64,000 nt of DNA. Source: Amyelois transitella (lineage: Eukaryota; Arthropoda; Insecta; Lepidoptera; Pyralidae). The notes beneath the pieces were generated by a model, which saw nothing but the letters and a program-made list of their open reading frames with translations, ran no database searches and was not told the origin of the DNA. Each line of letters opens with the position of its first letter. Within the stretch, counting starts at the first letter, position 1. Below, piece by piece: positions 1 through 14,400 of the stretch. The DNA lies in the NCBI RefSeq assembly GCF_032362555.1, contig NC_083522.1, positions 7,542,001 through 7,606,000 on the forward strand, given 5' to 3'. Position numbers and translations under genes: made by a program.

Positions 1-2498
1 TTTGCATGTTTTACACTATGACGCATGACGACACTTCATTCTTATAGTTTCAAGTACAGTGTGGGATTTTCATTTTGTCTTATTCTGATTTCTCCCCTTT
101 AATTCGTGGTAAGTCATTTAAATAAAAAGGACAACATTTCAATAAATTATCTTTATTTACATTAATGCTTGTACAAAAAGCCAATGGCCATTCAACAATA
201 AACAACGGAACTATAATTCTCATGTTAAAGTGCGTTTTGAGGCACATCCAAGAAGATTAGAACTGTTTACTAATATACTATTGCTACACTTGGACTATAA
301 AATAAAATAGTATATTGTTTGAAAGATGTCAAAAATTCATTTCTAAATATTTATGTAGTAGCACATATTAATATCCTAATTTGAAAATAAAGTTTTAAAA
401 CGAAACATGAATAATTTTAGACGACGTATTGCTTATTGAGAAGTGAATACACTTGAAAGTGGAAAATGGTAAAGTCGTTTGTATAAGAAAAATATAAATT
501 TAAAAAACGAAGCTTTAAGCCCAAGTGCAGCATGAGGATATATCATGTAATTTGTGCGACAAATGGAAAGCGACTTGGAATATAGGTTAGAATTTATAGT
601 TATAAGGAAATTTTGTGTGGAATGAACATTATTTAGGTCTCTTTCAATAACTCACGCCTTACTCAATAAATGTATAGGCACATGAATTTAAGTTTTACTT
701 GCAACAGAATATGTGTTCAAAATTATGTAACAATAAAAATATTTACAACATCTAATACAGGTCTAAAAAGTAAGTATATTTCTATGGATATTACAAAATA
801 AATATAATCTGTCCTTTATAAGCCTTTATATTTTCTGTAATAAATCCAAATTCTTTACAAACTTAACGATTCATAAAGAAATCTTTAAACAACTTACCCG
901 TAACCTGCTTATAAATAATGAATGATAAAATATTCTCAAGATATTATATCTTTGGATAGCAACATCCAAAGGGTTATTTGTGAGACCAGGTACAATAAAG
1001 GTACATACATAAATAAATTTATTCAATCATCTTGGGACATACGCAAGAGGTAAAAGTCTTGTTTTGCCAAAGTGTCAAAGTAATTTACTTATATGGAAGT
1101 TTGTAATTTAACTTTCATTTACATTCTGTTTTAATTTAGCAGGAACAATTAATATTAAGTATGTTTTACCTATTACATTAGTCCCCGGCTTTAAACTATG
1201 ATGTATACCAGAAAACACATTTGATGCTTCGCAGGAGCAAAGATGTACTTCAAAAACGCCATTTTGTAAACTAAATTTGCCTTCAATAAATTAGTGTTAA
1301 TTCTACCGACATAACAAATTAAGTGCACGTATTTTCAAGCACCGTTTTGCTTTAAATACTTGTTGACTTTTCCTTATCACACCTGTCATCCTTATAACAC
1401 AAATAAAGATGTAAAATAAGAAAAAATATTCAGTATTCTTTACCTTCCCGTAAAATATTTGTACTTAATTTGTGTAGAACTAAAAAAATTATACCATAAA
1501 ACGCTCACGATAAAATCACATCTTTTAGTAATTATCTACACAAGCATAACCCCTTAATATACAGCATGTATAGTATAATCTACTTTATAACAATTTCAAT
1601 TCGGTTCGAAATAGCTTGACGTGATTTAAATAGGCAATTGAATTCACGCTCCTTCGTAACTTTAGTTTATCATTGTTCAACCTCTTAAAAAATTGTCGCG
1701 ACTTCTTTTTTAAATAAGTAATAACATTACATCAAAAATATAAAAGCGACTGGCAGTTACATTACACGAACAAATGTTACAAAAGGTTAGCAATAAAAAA
1801 GGGGTTTTTTGAAACAAAGTTTTCATGTTTACATTTTGAAAGTCAGGACTTTTATTAACAATACTTAATTATTGAAAAAACGAACACACATTTTTGGACA
1901 GTCGCGTATAAAACGCTCTTTGGTCGTGAATTTAATACGGAGAACATTTGTCAGTTAATATCATGCAAAGCATGTATTTGTTTTAGACCGATTATTCCCA
2001 TGCAATTGATCCATTCTTGATGGGGATGAATGTAGGCTCTGATTGGCTAGAATGATATCAAACAATGACTTACATATAAAAATCACAGTAAAAATTTACG
2101 CCCGTAATTAAACATATTATAAGTTATCAATCGTGAGTTTGCGTACCTTCAATTAGAAAAATTCAGGATTGATTACATCGTAGTAAAGTTAAGATTTGCT
2201 TGCATATTACTTTTTTTTGTGAAGGAAAGAGTAAGACTTGTTTTTAGTTAAAATAATCTCAGCCGAGTGAAAATGTCTGCGATTAAATCTCAATAAGATT
2301 TTGCGTCCGTTAACTGTCTTTTGATTGAAAGCCCCTCTCTACGCATTATTCGGACGTGTATTCTAAACAGTGCTTATCGTTTCTAAAATCATGTAAAAAC
2401 CACACACACACAGTCGTTTATCAATCGTGAATTTGCCTACCCTGTGAATCGTACTATGCAACGTAAACGTATACTCCTTTGTTTATCTCTCCGCGCTA
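1..2498. other. AT-rich non-coding stretch, probable 3' UTR/flank of the ABHD gene
   Basis: No open reading frame of note and no recognisable repeat. The stretch lies directly downstream of the minus-strand hydrolase stop codon. Minus-strand AATAAA-type signals occur in it, for example near 150-160 (TTTATT on the plus strand), so a long 3' UTR is possible. Where the transcript really ends cannot be read from the sequence. Confidence 0.35.
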
Positions 2499-5400
2499 TC
2501 AAGAGGTGGTGGATTCCTCAGTGGTTTCTGGTTCCCCTGTGGGACGCTCGTCGGGGGTGTTGTCCGCTACGGAGCACGCCTCGAGAACGTATTTGTTGAA
2601 AAGATCAGGCTTGTCAAGGTACACGTGGTGGCCAGCACCGTTGATTACCTGAAACGATAGATTTCCAATAGAAATAGTCTATATTTCTTGCAGGGTGGAC
2701 AGAGCCAACAGTCTTGATAAGACTAAAAGGCTACGTTCAGCTGCATGGCTTTATGATGGAATTGAGTTTCAAAAAGTAACAGGTTGTTAGCCCATCGCCT
2801 GCAAGAGGAATGCCAAATTAACAAGCCTATCCCTTAGTCGCCTTTTACGAAATCCATGGGAAAGATATAGAAAGGTTATATTTTAAGTGCCAGAAACCAC
2901 ACGGCTTTGTATATTCTTTCAGTCGATCTTTCATACATACAGTGTTCTTCAGTCAATCACACATTAAGTGACAGACATATATTATTCAACACATTCTTAA
3001 CACTATGACGTTCGTTACATAAGATGTTGGTGTAATGTATGACACGGCCGTGGCATTTGAACTTAACATAGTTTTATGTACATTATGAGTCACACGGTGT
3101 CTGACTACTAATGAGACGAAAGATATTTGCATACATATATCCGACGTAAATCGCTTTTCTATAAATTTTTAACAAATATTATTTATCCCAATTCCATCAT
3201 TAAGCCATACAGCTGAACTCGGCCTTTCAGACTGTTCGGGACTGTTGGCTCTGTCTACCCCTTATCTGTCCAGCTTCTCTAGGCGTTGCATCAAAGTGTA
3301 ACCATTATCTAATACGGGTTATGTAGGTTACGCTGTAAAAATTGCGGAAGTCAGATAGGAGTCGCTTTGTGTAAAAACCTGACTCGCTTATCCAAGGATC
3401 TGATCAAAGGCACATCTCGGGCTCTCCGGAGAGGTGAATACGTAACCAAAATTTACGCGAGGATAAAGAAAGATGAGTGCCCCATGCATAGTAACTTGGT
3501 ATGTGGTCCGCAGTATCACATTTTTAGCTACACATATGTAGGAACCTTCTTCATATACGCCATAGCAACGGTTGCCACGATTTTGTTTAGTTAGAAAAAT
3601 GACAGATATAATTTTTATCGTCAAATATTTATATTTTATGTTCAATAATATAATAATTGTAAACTGATTATTTCTCTCCTCTTTTTACCTTCTATCTTCT
3701 GTAGGAATAACTAACTTTGTCAATATACTTCCTACACTTATATCTTGACATACCTGTACATATGTGTTCTTGGACTGTCTATGTTCAGACAAGACCTGGC
3801 TGGTGCTGTTGTCCACCCAGGACCGGGAGCCGTACAGCACGGTGACGTGGAGCGACGGGTCCAACTGCTCCAGGCGTCGCACCATGGGGTTCTTCGCCCA
3901 GCCGAACCCGTGCATTAGAGTGTGGAACGCACTTTCTCCGCTGTAATATTATTTTTATTTACTCGTTTTTATTTTTGCCCAATGTTATATTACGCCTTCA
4001 ATGTTTACGAGGTAGGCGGATCTAATAGTGGTGGTGAAAAAAAAAGAACCAAATTGTGTGCCAACTGCTTCTTTTCATTCATACATACATATAATCACAT
4101 CTGTAGCCCTTGCTTTCAACCAAAAATCCCGCGGGAAAGGAAAATGAAAGCAGGTTGATAAAGCAGATATACAAGGAGAGTGTGGAGGGAAAGGTCGGAG
4201 TGGAAAGGCCTAGACGAACGTATCTTGATCAAATTAAGGACGTCCTGGCAAAGGGTCAGGTCAAGAGTACCCGAAACCCGTATGCAGAGATCGTGGCAAG
4301 TGGAAAGATGTAGTCTCTGCCTACCCCTCCGGGAAAGAGGCGTGATTTTATGTGTGTGTGTATGTATATATAGCCCTTGCGTGGTAAACAGAGCTAGAGA
4401 TTGTCTAAGCTGAAGTGACGCGCCCCACCTTCGTATTTACGCACACAAGCAAATATCAAATATGGACGCAATACACCTAAACATCAATCGTTCATTTGCC
4501 GGTTAGGCTCAAACTGTTTTTCTCAAATTTGTTGAATTTTGTTGCCCAACTAGTTTAGTTGAACTTAAACGTTCGAGAGGAGAGGACGTTTTGTTTCATA
4601 CAATATGACGTCGCTGCTCCATAGAGCGAGCGTGGTCGGATTTATCGCCCGACAAGTCGACCGTATTGTTCACGTGCAGATCGTAGTTCACTGAACAATC
4701 GACGCTACCACACAGATGAAGTGTCGTCATTAATATTTGCACTCACACATCTAAATAAACTAATTAAGTAGTGGGGCGCGTCACTTCAGCTTAGACAATC
4801 TCTAACAGTCTTGAGAAGAGTGATAGGCCACGTTCAGCTGTTTGCCCTAATTTTTTTTCATTCAACGGAAAAAAAAAACATCAATCACCTCCTTGTGTAT
4901 ACAAACCAAAACTCAAAGGGTCTCGTTATTCTGCCGTTGACTGGACACGAGTCGAAGCGCGGACATAAATAATTTTTGTTTTTGTTATTCATACAAAACT
5001 CGAACTTATATACCCCACTCATAAATCCTACTGAAAAAATATCTGAATCAAACAAAATCGTCATTCCGTTCTAAAATTGCAATAAAAAAAGTAAAAAGTA
5101 AAAGTCTTTAAAATGTTTGATTTTGTTCTGATGAATCTTGTACGAGTATAAAGTTGATCGAAGCATATAAAACACAAATAACAACGCGGAATTAGACCAT
5201 TTAATACCATAATGTAGGTACGTCACAACGGTTCGATATCTAGTTAATATTTCGTGGACCTGATAAAGATAGATAATGTTCGCGGTTATCGAAATAGTAA
5301 TTACGGTGTGGACGACGCCACTGTAACTTATTGAACGTGTCTATTATTACCTATGTATAGGACTAGCTTTTGTCGGCGGCTCTGCTCGCGTAGTCTCGGT

Positions 5401-8400
5401 AACTGTTTCTTTGTCTTTCTAAATACTTATTTCGCCCCTAGGGGTGCACTAAGAAGGGACTACCAAAAATCCCGAGGGAAAGTAACAAAATTTTATCGTT
5501 GTCCCGTGTCACGTCATAATAAAAAGCGAAATAGATTTTCGCGCGATGAAAATGGCGTCGCGTGCGCCATGCTTTCGCGGGGGCAGCTGATGTCAAGAGG
5601 AAGAATTATCAAAATAGAGGTCCATCGCCTATCCTAATTCCATATTTAACCATTTGGATGAAAGTTGCCTTCGTTTCTTTCTAAGACTTTCCCACAGGAA
5701 CGCAGTATATGCTAATATGGTAGAGATCGATAACGTGTTACTAATTATCAGCCATGTCGCAGGTCAGTAGTGCCTTAAAAAAATATTTTTTGTGCACCAT
5801 TTACACTTAGATAATAAATATTTACCTATTTATTTAAACTTTTGGCCTGGCCTTCTGTCTTGTAAGAATTTCCAGATGCAAATGTAGCCTAATTAGAAGA
5901 TCTATTCTATCTGAGTGACATAGATTTTTATCAGAAGCAGTCTAAAATATTTTGATTTAATTCATTCTTAGGACCCTCCTGAAGTCCTTATCATCGGGGA
6001 TAATTCCGAAATTAATCTCAGCTGTTGGTTTCAAAGTTCCGGTACCTACTGTTAATAACATCATGAATATTATTTTATACATGATGTGAAATGATAAGGG
6101 AAGGCATTTAAGGTCATTTTTTAAAGTCTTTAGGATATTTGATTCAAAATTTTTATTCATTACTGTAGGATACTATATATCGCTTAATAATTGTCAAAAC
6201 GTATGGTTTAACAACATTGGTTGACGTCAAATAAATTACTTAAAAACTAAGTTTAATGATGCATTAGTTATCACTAGGCGTCGGAGTTGTTATTTTTAAG
6301 GCAAGAGTGAATAGGCATTATTTGATCTTGCGTGCACCGTCTTAGGGCCCATCTTGATTACCACCAGGCAGATTGAGGTCAAACGCACTCAAATTATTAT
6401 AAAAATAAATGCTTTAAAGTACGTGGGGTAACAAATATTACTTTTTCAGAATATAAATATAAAACAGACTTACCTGGGCGTCTGTGAGTTGCACTGGTAA
6501 ATGTACTCCGGTATAACTGTCTCAGCTTCCTTTACGTAATTCACATATTTCCTGTGTAAAAAATAAACATATTAACAATAATTTGTAATCACGTCTATAT
6601 ATATCCTTCGCGGGGTAGACAGAGCCAACAGTCTTGAAAAGACTGGAAGGCCATGTTCAGCTGCATGGCCCAATGATGGAATTTGGATGGATTAAATAGT
6701 GACAGGTTGCTAGTCCCAAGTTTATTAGCCTTTCCCTAAGTCGCCTTTTACGACATCCATAGGAAAGATATGGAGTGGTCATATTGTAAAGTGTTGGGTA
6801 CCACACGGCAACTTGATCTAATTTCACTTCTGCGTAGGGACATCGGTGTAACTTATAAAAGTAAGTAAGTAAATGCTTTATTGTTCACCAAATGAGTACC
6901 TACATTACAAAGGTGGGGTTATCCCTAAGTGGGATCTCTTCCAGCCAACCTGACAATAAGAGGATCACATACAAAATTGAGGCAAGGAAAGTAGTAATAC
7001 AGCATTACACTTCAATCATTACTCTTACCTGGATATATCAGGCCTTGTCTTGCTGACTAGCCATTTTCCCGCGGGCCCGGCTGCGCGGACGGGCCACAAA
7101 GGGTTCAAAGGCTGGACCGCTACGGCGACAGCGCGCACCCATAAAGGCACTTGGTACTTCTCGTACACGTCTGAAGGTCTCTCCGGAAACCCCCACGGAT
7201 CCGCCAGGATGAGGTGGCGCACTCTGTGTAGGAAATTTTGTTATTCGAATAGCGTTATTGATTGATTAATAGCAAATATTTTTCGTTACTAATTTTTACT
7301 TTGCCGGTATAAGCTTAAGCTTTAACGAGTCTGTGATTTTAGGTTTTCTATGAAAAAAAGGTATTGAGAGTATAATGGACAATACTGTTTGAAACTAAAT
7401 AAAATATGTCGTAGGGCATTAGTGGCTGGAGAATATATGTATATAAGCCCTCACAATGAATCATTGATAAACTTTGAACGATACGTAAATGAGGGCAAAT
7501 GAAACAGCTGTTGTAGTATGATGTCACATGATATACAATCAAATTTAATTTCCTTTTATAATGGGAGTGGAAAGATGTAATCTTTCTAGCGCTCTGAGAA
7601 AGAGGCGTGATTTTATGTATGTATAGGAATTCAAGGCATAGGCAGTAGAGCTATAGTAGACAGACTGTGCCCTAGCAAAATGATGTGGCTGAGTTGGACC
7701 CGCTCTTCAATTGACCCAAACCATTATGCCTACTTCCCATCGTCTTTTGGCGCAGTCGATAGGACGATCCAATGAACCATATTGTTTTTTAACCATTATA
7801 TTTTCGCCAGGATAATCCAATGCATCACCACCGATACTTGTCTTTATAATCTTACCTTTCAGGGTATTTCAAAGCATAAGCGGTAGCGATATATCCACCG
7901 AGACTGTGCCCCAGCAAGATGATTTTATTAAGCTTGACCTCCCGCCGCCATTCCTCGACGGACTCGACCCATTGTGCTTCTACTTTGTCGGCGTCTTTGC
8001 CGAACTTTGGACGGGAACTGCGGCCGAAACCTATTAAAGAAACTTTGTTGTTAATTAAAGCATTTATGAAAATCTTATACTAAGTAGTCATATATAAACT
8101 TTGAAGTAAGGACAAGATAACAGAAACGGAATTTAGTGCAAGGGCGGATTTATCAAGTGTAATTACTTTCCTAAAACCTCTAAGGTCATGCTTTGTCATT
8201 TTGCAAGAAAAGGCACCAGAGCGCCAGCCCTGCGCCTATGCAAAGTAGCGACAACATTGTCTTCGGTAAGTCTAGAATACGAAGGCTAGAGAAATAAAAT
8301 ACACGATGGCAGCAAAGTTAAATCTTACCTAGTAAATCAATAGCATAAACAGGTCTTGTTGCCGCGAGGGAATCGAGGTTAGGGCACCAGAGCGCCAGCC

Positions 8401-11400
8401 CTGCGCCCATGCCATGTAACAAAACTAGGGGCGTCTTCGGAGAATCTTCGTTGAGGGAGATCGTCCATATTTTATCGCCCTGGCCCACTACGGACCCGAT
8501 GTCTACGTAAAAACGTTTATAGACAGTTTTCAAACCTGAAACAAACCATATTTTTATAGGTATAGAAGAAACAATCCTTTATTTAGCTTAAACCCCAGAA
8601 GTTAAACGTACAAGTCCAAGGATGGAATTGAAATTCAGAGACAGCGACAGGAACCCAAGTTGGTCGCTAGTCCATCACGTTAAACAAGAATTCTTTATTT
8701 TACGTGACGACTATGTAGGCTTATAACACCATATAGGCTTATAACACAATAGGTACATATTTTATTTATAGCATTGGATTATTAATTTCTGTGCCTGGGA
8801 TAAAATTACAAAGACAGTGTTACACTACCAGCCCTTCTAGAATGGCACGCGCGACACCGTTTTTATCGAGCGATAAACTATCTCCGTTTCGCTTTCTATT
8901 ATGACGTGAAACGGGACAACGATAGTTTTTCGTGCGATAAAAACTGTATCGCGCGTGTCATGCTACGGGGGCTGGATTGTCTTTTTCTTGACTATTATAA
9001 TCTGTGCGGGAAGCTGCTTTTTGTTAACTGCCAGACTAGTATGAAAGCTGTACATACGTATAAAACGAAACAATAGACAAAATCCATATCTACAAATATG
9101 CCAAGTCACGACATTTAAAAAATAAAGACAAAAGATGATAATGATCCTATGAACTTGTGAAACATAAAGTCATCACGATGACTCACGTTTTGTAACTTTG
9201 TTATTGAATTTTGCCCTTAAACATAAATGCGTCTACTATAAACTATAGTTTATTAAATAATTAATGACTAATTTAGTATCGACCTTCACAATTGTACCCA
9301 ACGTACCTTCGATGTCAAATTATTTATCTTTTTAAGTAGAAAGTTTGTTATCGTCACGGAACGTTCCGTATGTTAGTCCGGGTTGCGGATATTTTGATAA
9401 CAAAATGAATATTTCAATCTGTGTATTTTATCTAACTAATTTTTAAGGTCAAAATGCGATTAATGTGCGAATTTTTCAGGGCAAAAAGTATATCTGTGCC
9501 AAACTGAATCCAAATCAAACTAGTATTTATTTTAAAATGCAAATAAAAATTTTAATTTGAATTTGGAATGAAATTTTATTATTCAGTTAAAAAATATACA
9601 TTCAGTCAGAAAAGTATCGGGAATGGATTATTTATTTATGGTTCCAAATTCAAATTTTTGTTTTTTTTGTTGTTGTTAGATTGGCACAACTGTTTTCCAT
9701 TTTGGCGCGGAGTTTGAGTTGCATCTGTTGTTTACATTAAATACAGTGCTATTTTTAGTTATATCATATCTAGTGTGTATTGCTAATTTCATAATGGATA
9801 AAAACATCGAACAAAGAGTTTGTCTTAAATTTTGCATTGCCAATGGAATATCGTGTTCGGAGTCACTGAAAATGTTACAGAAGGCTTACGGTGAATCGAC
9901 TTTATCAAAAACTCGTGCTTATGAGTGGTACAAAGCGTTCAAAAGCGGTCGAGATGTGATGGAAGATTTGCCTCGCTCTGGTAGGCCATCAACGTCTGCA
10001 ACTGAAGTTAACATCGCAAAAGTGAAGGAAATAGTGACTGAAAATCCTCATTCAACTTTGAGAGAGATAGCCACCGAACTTTCTGTATCTCACGAGTCGA
10101 TCCGTACCATTTTAACTAATAATTTGGGTATGAAACATGTTGCCGCTCGGCTAGTCCCAAAAGACCTGAATTTTTTTCAAAAACTCAATCGCATGAGAGT
10201 CGCTGAGGACATGCTAGAACGAGTCAATTCCGACCCAACATTCATGAAACGCATTGTTACTGGTGACGAGACGTGGGTTTACGAGTTTGACATGCAAACT
10301 AGTCAACAAGCTTCGGAGTGGCGCCTTCCAACTGAACCGAAACCGAAAAAACCACGCCAAAGTCGTTCAAAAGTCAAAGTCATGTTGACTGTTTTCTTTG
10401 ACTATCGCGGTGTTGTGCACTCGGAATTCTTGCCGGAAGGTCAAACGGTAAATAAGGAATATTATTTGAGTGTTATGCGGCGTTTAAGAGAGCAAATCCG
10501 ACGAAAAAGGCCAGATTTGTGGAAAGAAAATTCTTGGATTTTGCACCATGATAATGCACCTTCGCACAAGGTCATCATTGTGAACGAATTTTTAACCAAA
10601 CACTCAACAAATACCATCGAGCAACCACCATATTCACCAGATATGGCTCCAGCCGACTTTTTTCTTTTTCCTAAACTCAAATTACCACTTCGTGGCACCC
10701 GTTTTCAATCGGTAGAAGACATAAAAGAGAATTCGCGGCGAGAACTGACCTCAATTCCGGAAACAGCGTTTAAAAAATGTTTTGATGATTGGATTATTCG
10801 TTTGCGTAAGTGTATCGTTTCTAAAGGAGCATATTTTGAAGGTGATAAAATAAATTTGGATGAATAACAAACAGTTTGTGTATTATTGATCTTTTCCTGC
10901 TACTTTCTTGACAGAGTAGTATTTGTAATACCTACTATAGTACAACTTGGAACACGCAAAAATTTGTGAGAGAATTTTCATCGATTAATAAGATTCTTCA
11001 GTTTTTGACGAAGTGTTTCGCTTGAAACTCTTTTGTATGAAGTTTTTTATTTTAAGTAAGAAACATGAGATGTGACATCACCGCAATCGTAGCTACTACG
11101 AAATAATCTATGGAACTTATCAACATAATCTACGTACGTTTTTTTGCCATGACGTGGCAATTTTGAGATTACTCGCCAGAACATAAGAACTACTGCTGTC
11201 GCTTCAAGAATAGTTTCCGATAAAACAATGAAAATGTAAAGAGATATTGCAGATTATTTTATCAATATAGAATGACGACACACTTAGATAATCATGGTGC
11301 AACTGTTGTTTCCGGGTACAAGTGATAATAATTTTGTAAGAAAATAAAAATAACTACACTATTTCTGCAGTCACGTTTTTCAAATAAAATTTATGATAGC

Positions 11401-14400
11401 ATACATATGTTTCATAATTAAACGATCACGATTAAACAAAATATAATTACTACAACTCAGAATACCGAAGATGGGACAAAGTGAAAAAAATATTGAAAAA
11501 AGCATATGAAAATTGTGTACCAGCTGCTTCTTTTACTGCTCAGATCACAACAGTCAATTAAGCGAAAATGTGTTTAATAGTATTAGTAAAATTACTGGGA
11601 CGTGGTAGGGTAATAACTATATTTCAGTGTGTGATCTGCTTCAAATGCTACTTCAAATGACAATTATACAACAAGCGTACAAGGTTCAATTTACAGCGAG
11701 ATTATCTAAAGTCCTAACCTTAAGCATGTCACTACATTGTCGTTTATAAATCGATGAGGCGATGTGTAGGTAGTTCTAACGTGCTTGAGGAACCCTACTA
11801 AAATACACAATAACACAAACTAGAACATAGCTAATGCAGGGAAGCAAACTTAGACCATTTGGTTTAAAAGAAAGGAAGCAGTAATAAAAGGCCCCACAGT
11901 GTTTAACTATACGGTGCGATGTGGGGGGACTGCCACTGAAAATTACCGCATTTTCATTTAACATATATATGGGTTAACAACTGTCATGAATCTCAATTCT
12001 ATCATTAAGCTATACAGCTGAACGTAGATTTTCAGGTATTTCGCGACTGTTTACTCGGTCTACCCTGTAAGGGATAACCACGAGTTTATATATTACGTAT
12101 TTATGGCAGCTACTATATATACATTGTATATGGAAACTAGCTTTTGCACAATTTTGGATTTGGACATTGGATTTGGATTGTTTTTTATAAAAATACTAAA
12201 TAATTGAAAATTAATATAATAATACGTCGTACGTACGCGATTAGTATCAAATTGGTATCTTAACTATCTACATCAATTTCTGGAGCCGGTGCCTATGTGG
12301 CGGTAGATGTCAACTTGGTGAATTGGCATTTGGAATTATCTCGCGATTTCGCATGATATGATATAACTCGAAATGATGTAATAAGGAGTAAGAATCATTA
12401 AAATGAATCGTTTAAAGTATCTAGGTGGATGTAGGTACCTACTCCACTCCACACTTTATGTATTAAAAATTTCATATAATACTACTTTTATGTTTAGAGG
12501 TACGAAACATACTTTTGCAACTATAATATTAGTTAGACAGATCCACACTTAGTTATAAAATTTTAGTTACTTAAAGATCACATCTTTTTCTCTGACTTTT
12601 ACATAGCACGATTCCTGCATACTTTGGTTGGCGTCTTCCTCCTGGCGTCTCACCGCTCTGGAGAAGAGCCCGAGGTGCGCATTCTTGACCATGATTACAA
12701 GTATTGAGAAAGTCAGGTTTTGACTACTTTCTGACGTCCGCAACCTTCTAAGGGAAACCTAACACATATTAGATCATGGTTGACATAGTCGCCAGATTGA
12801 GCAGGTTACCTCACGATGTTTTTCTCTCACCGCAAGGCATCGGCATACTACAGTGGTCACATATTTAATGGAAGGGTCGGTTAACGGTACTTTTGATCTA
12901 ATATAAGCTTTCACCAGAATGTCATGATTTATTTGATCGTTTAGGCCTTCTCTACGCAGCAAAGTTCAGCAAAATATGTTTAATAAATAAAATTCATAGA
13001 TAGAACCACGTAGAATGTACTATAACAAAAACTTTGCAATTTGGATCTGGTTTAAAGGATTGTTAACTAGTCAACAAAGCGTGAATACAAAATTAGTTAG
13101 ATTATCATGATTCAGTATTCTTACACATTATTGCATCATTTTGAATGTCATATCATGAGAGGTAGATTGCGTGATAACCAGTGCTAATTCACCAAAATGA
13201 CAAATCACAAATTGTACGACGAGTACAACCACAAATTGTTTAGGCACCAATGATAAGAATGTAAAAAAAAACATACTGTAGGTCGCATCCCACTTCTGAC
13301 ACCAAAATCCGTAACAATACATAATATCACGCATACATACCCCTGACGGGGTAGACAGGGCCAGCAGTCTCGGAAAGACTGAAAAGCCAAGTTCAGCTTT
13401 AAAAAATCATCCCGCTATTATACAAACATTACGCCTCTTTGCTGGAGGGGTATGCCGAGACTAACATTCTAACTAAACTTTCTTCTTTCATAAATGCAAT
13501 CTGGCTGACTGTGACTGTTATGTGTATGTGTATATATGTACGCAATTTGGGATCGTGGTTATACACAGACCCTGGGCTTCACAAAACGCCCAGAAGAGGA
13601 AAACATAAAGAATCCTTTATTTTTTTCTTTTACAAATAGTTTCGAACGGAAACATTGAAATACTGAAAATTATTAAAAAAAACAAAATACTCACATGACA
13701 ATATTTTTTTCTCAACGTTCCTTAACATCTCATCTGACTGCCGAGTCCAGCTGAACCATCCCCCGGTCCAACTAAAACAGTTAAATTATATTTAAAAAAA
13801 AATCTCATCTCATCAATATGTCACCTCATGTTAACACATTGTCTATGAATATGCAAATTAATAACAGTAGCACAAGGCGGACATGAATATGATTGACTGT
13901 TATTGGCAAAAAAAAAAAACAAAATAATAAGACGATAGAGATACAATATATATTTAAATCTGTAAGAATTATGTGTCGTCGTCTTGCAACGTATGGCGTT
14001 TTCTGCGTAGTTATAACATACATATATATAGTCACGTCTATAATACTTGCGCGGTAGACAGAGCCGACAGTCTCAAAAAGATTGGCCACATTCAGATATA
14101 TCATATGTGATGGAATTTAGATTAAAATAGTGACAGGTTGCTAGCCTATCGCCTCAAAAGAAATCCCAAGTTTGTAAGCCTTAGTCGCCTTTAACGTTTT
14201 ATTTATAAATCTGCTAAATAAAATTGAAATGCAATATGAAGATTGTATGGTGAATGGTTTTTATTTACCAGCAGTTGAAACGACACATTTTCTTTTATTT
14301 ACTACTTCTAATGTCTATATTATTCTGAATAGTTATTCATGATACAGCAAAGAAATTTCACCACATTTACATTAATTAATAAGTCAGTGTATATTTGATT

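Larger units (their letters stand above)
10920..13330. other. ABHD intron 2, right part, with repeat fragments only
   Basis: No coding exon recognised. Family A fragment at about 12000-12085 and a family C fragment at about 12664-12870 are the only recognisable items. Confidence 0.5.

Noticed and set aside
5353-5637. 94-codon Arg-rich frame
   Set aside because: Lies across a family B foldback MITE; no coding signature.
8318-8533. Stand-alone 71-aa gene
   Set aside because: It is an internal ABHD exon; the frame begins with TTG, runs past the donor at 8328 and has matching splice sites.
9719-9793. 25-residue hydrophobic N-terminal extension of the mariner transposase
   Set aside because: Open only by chance in the element's 5' untranslated part; the family starts at the MDKN methionine at 9794.
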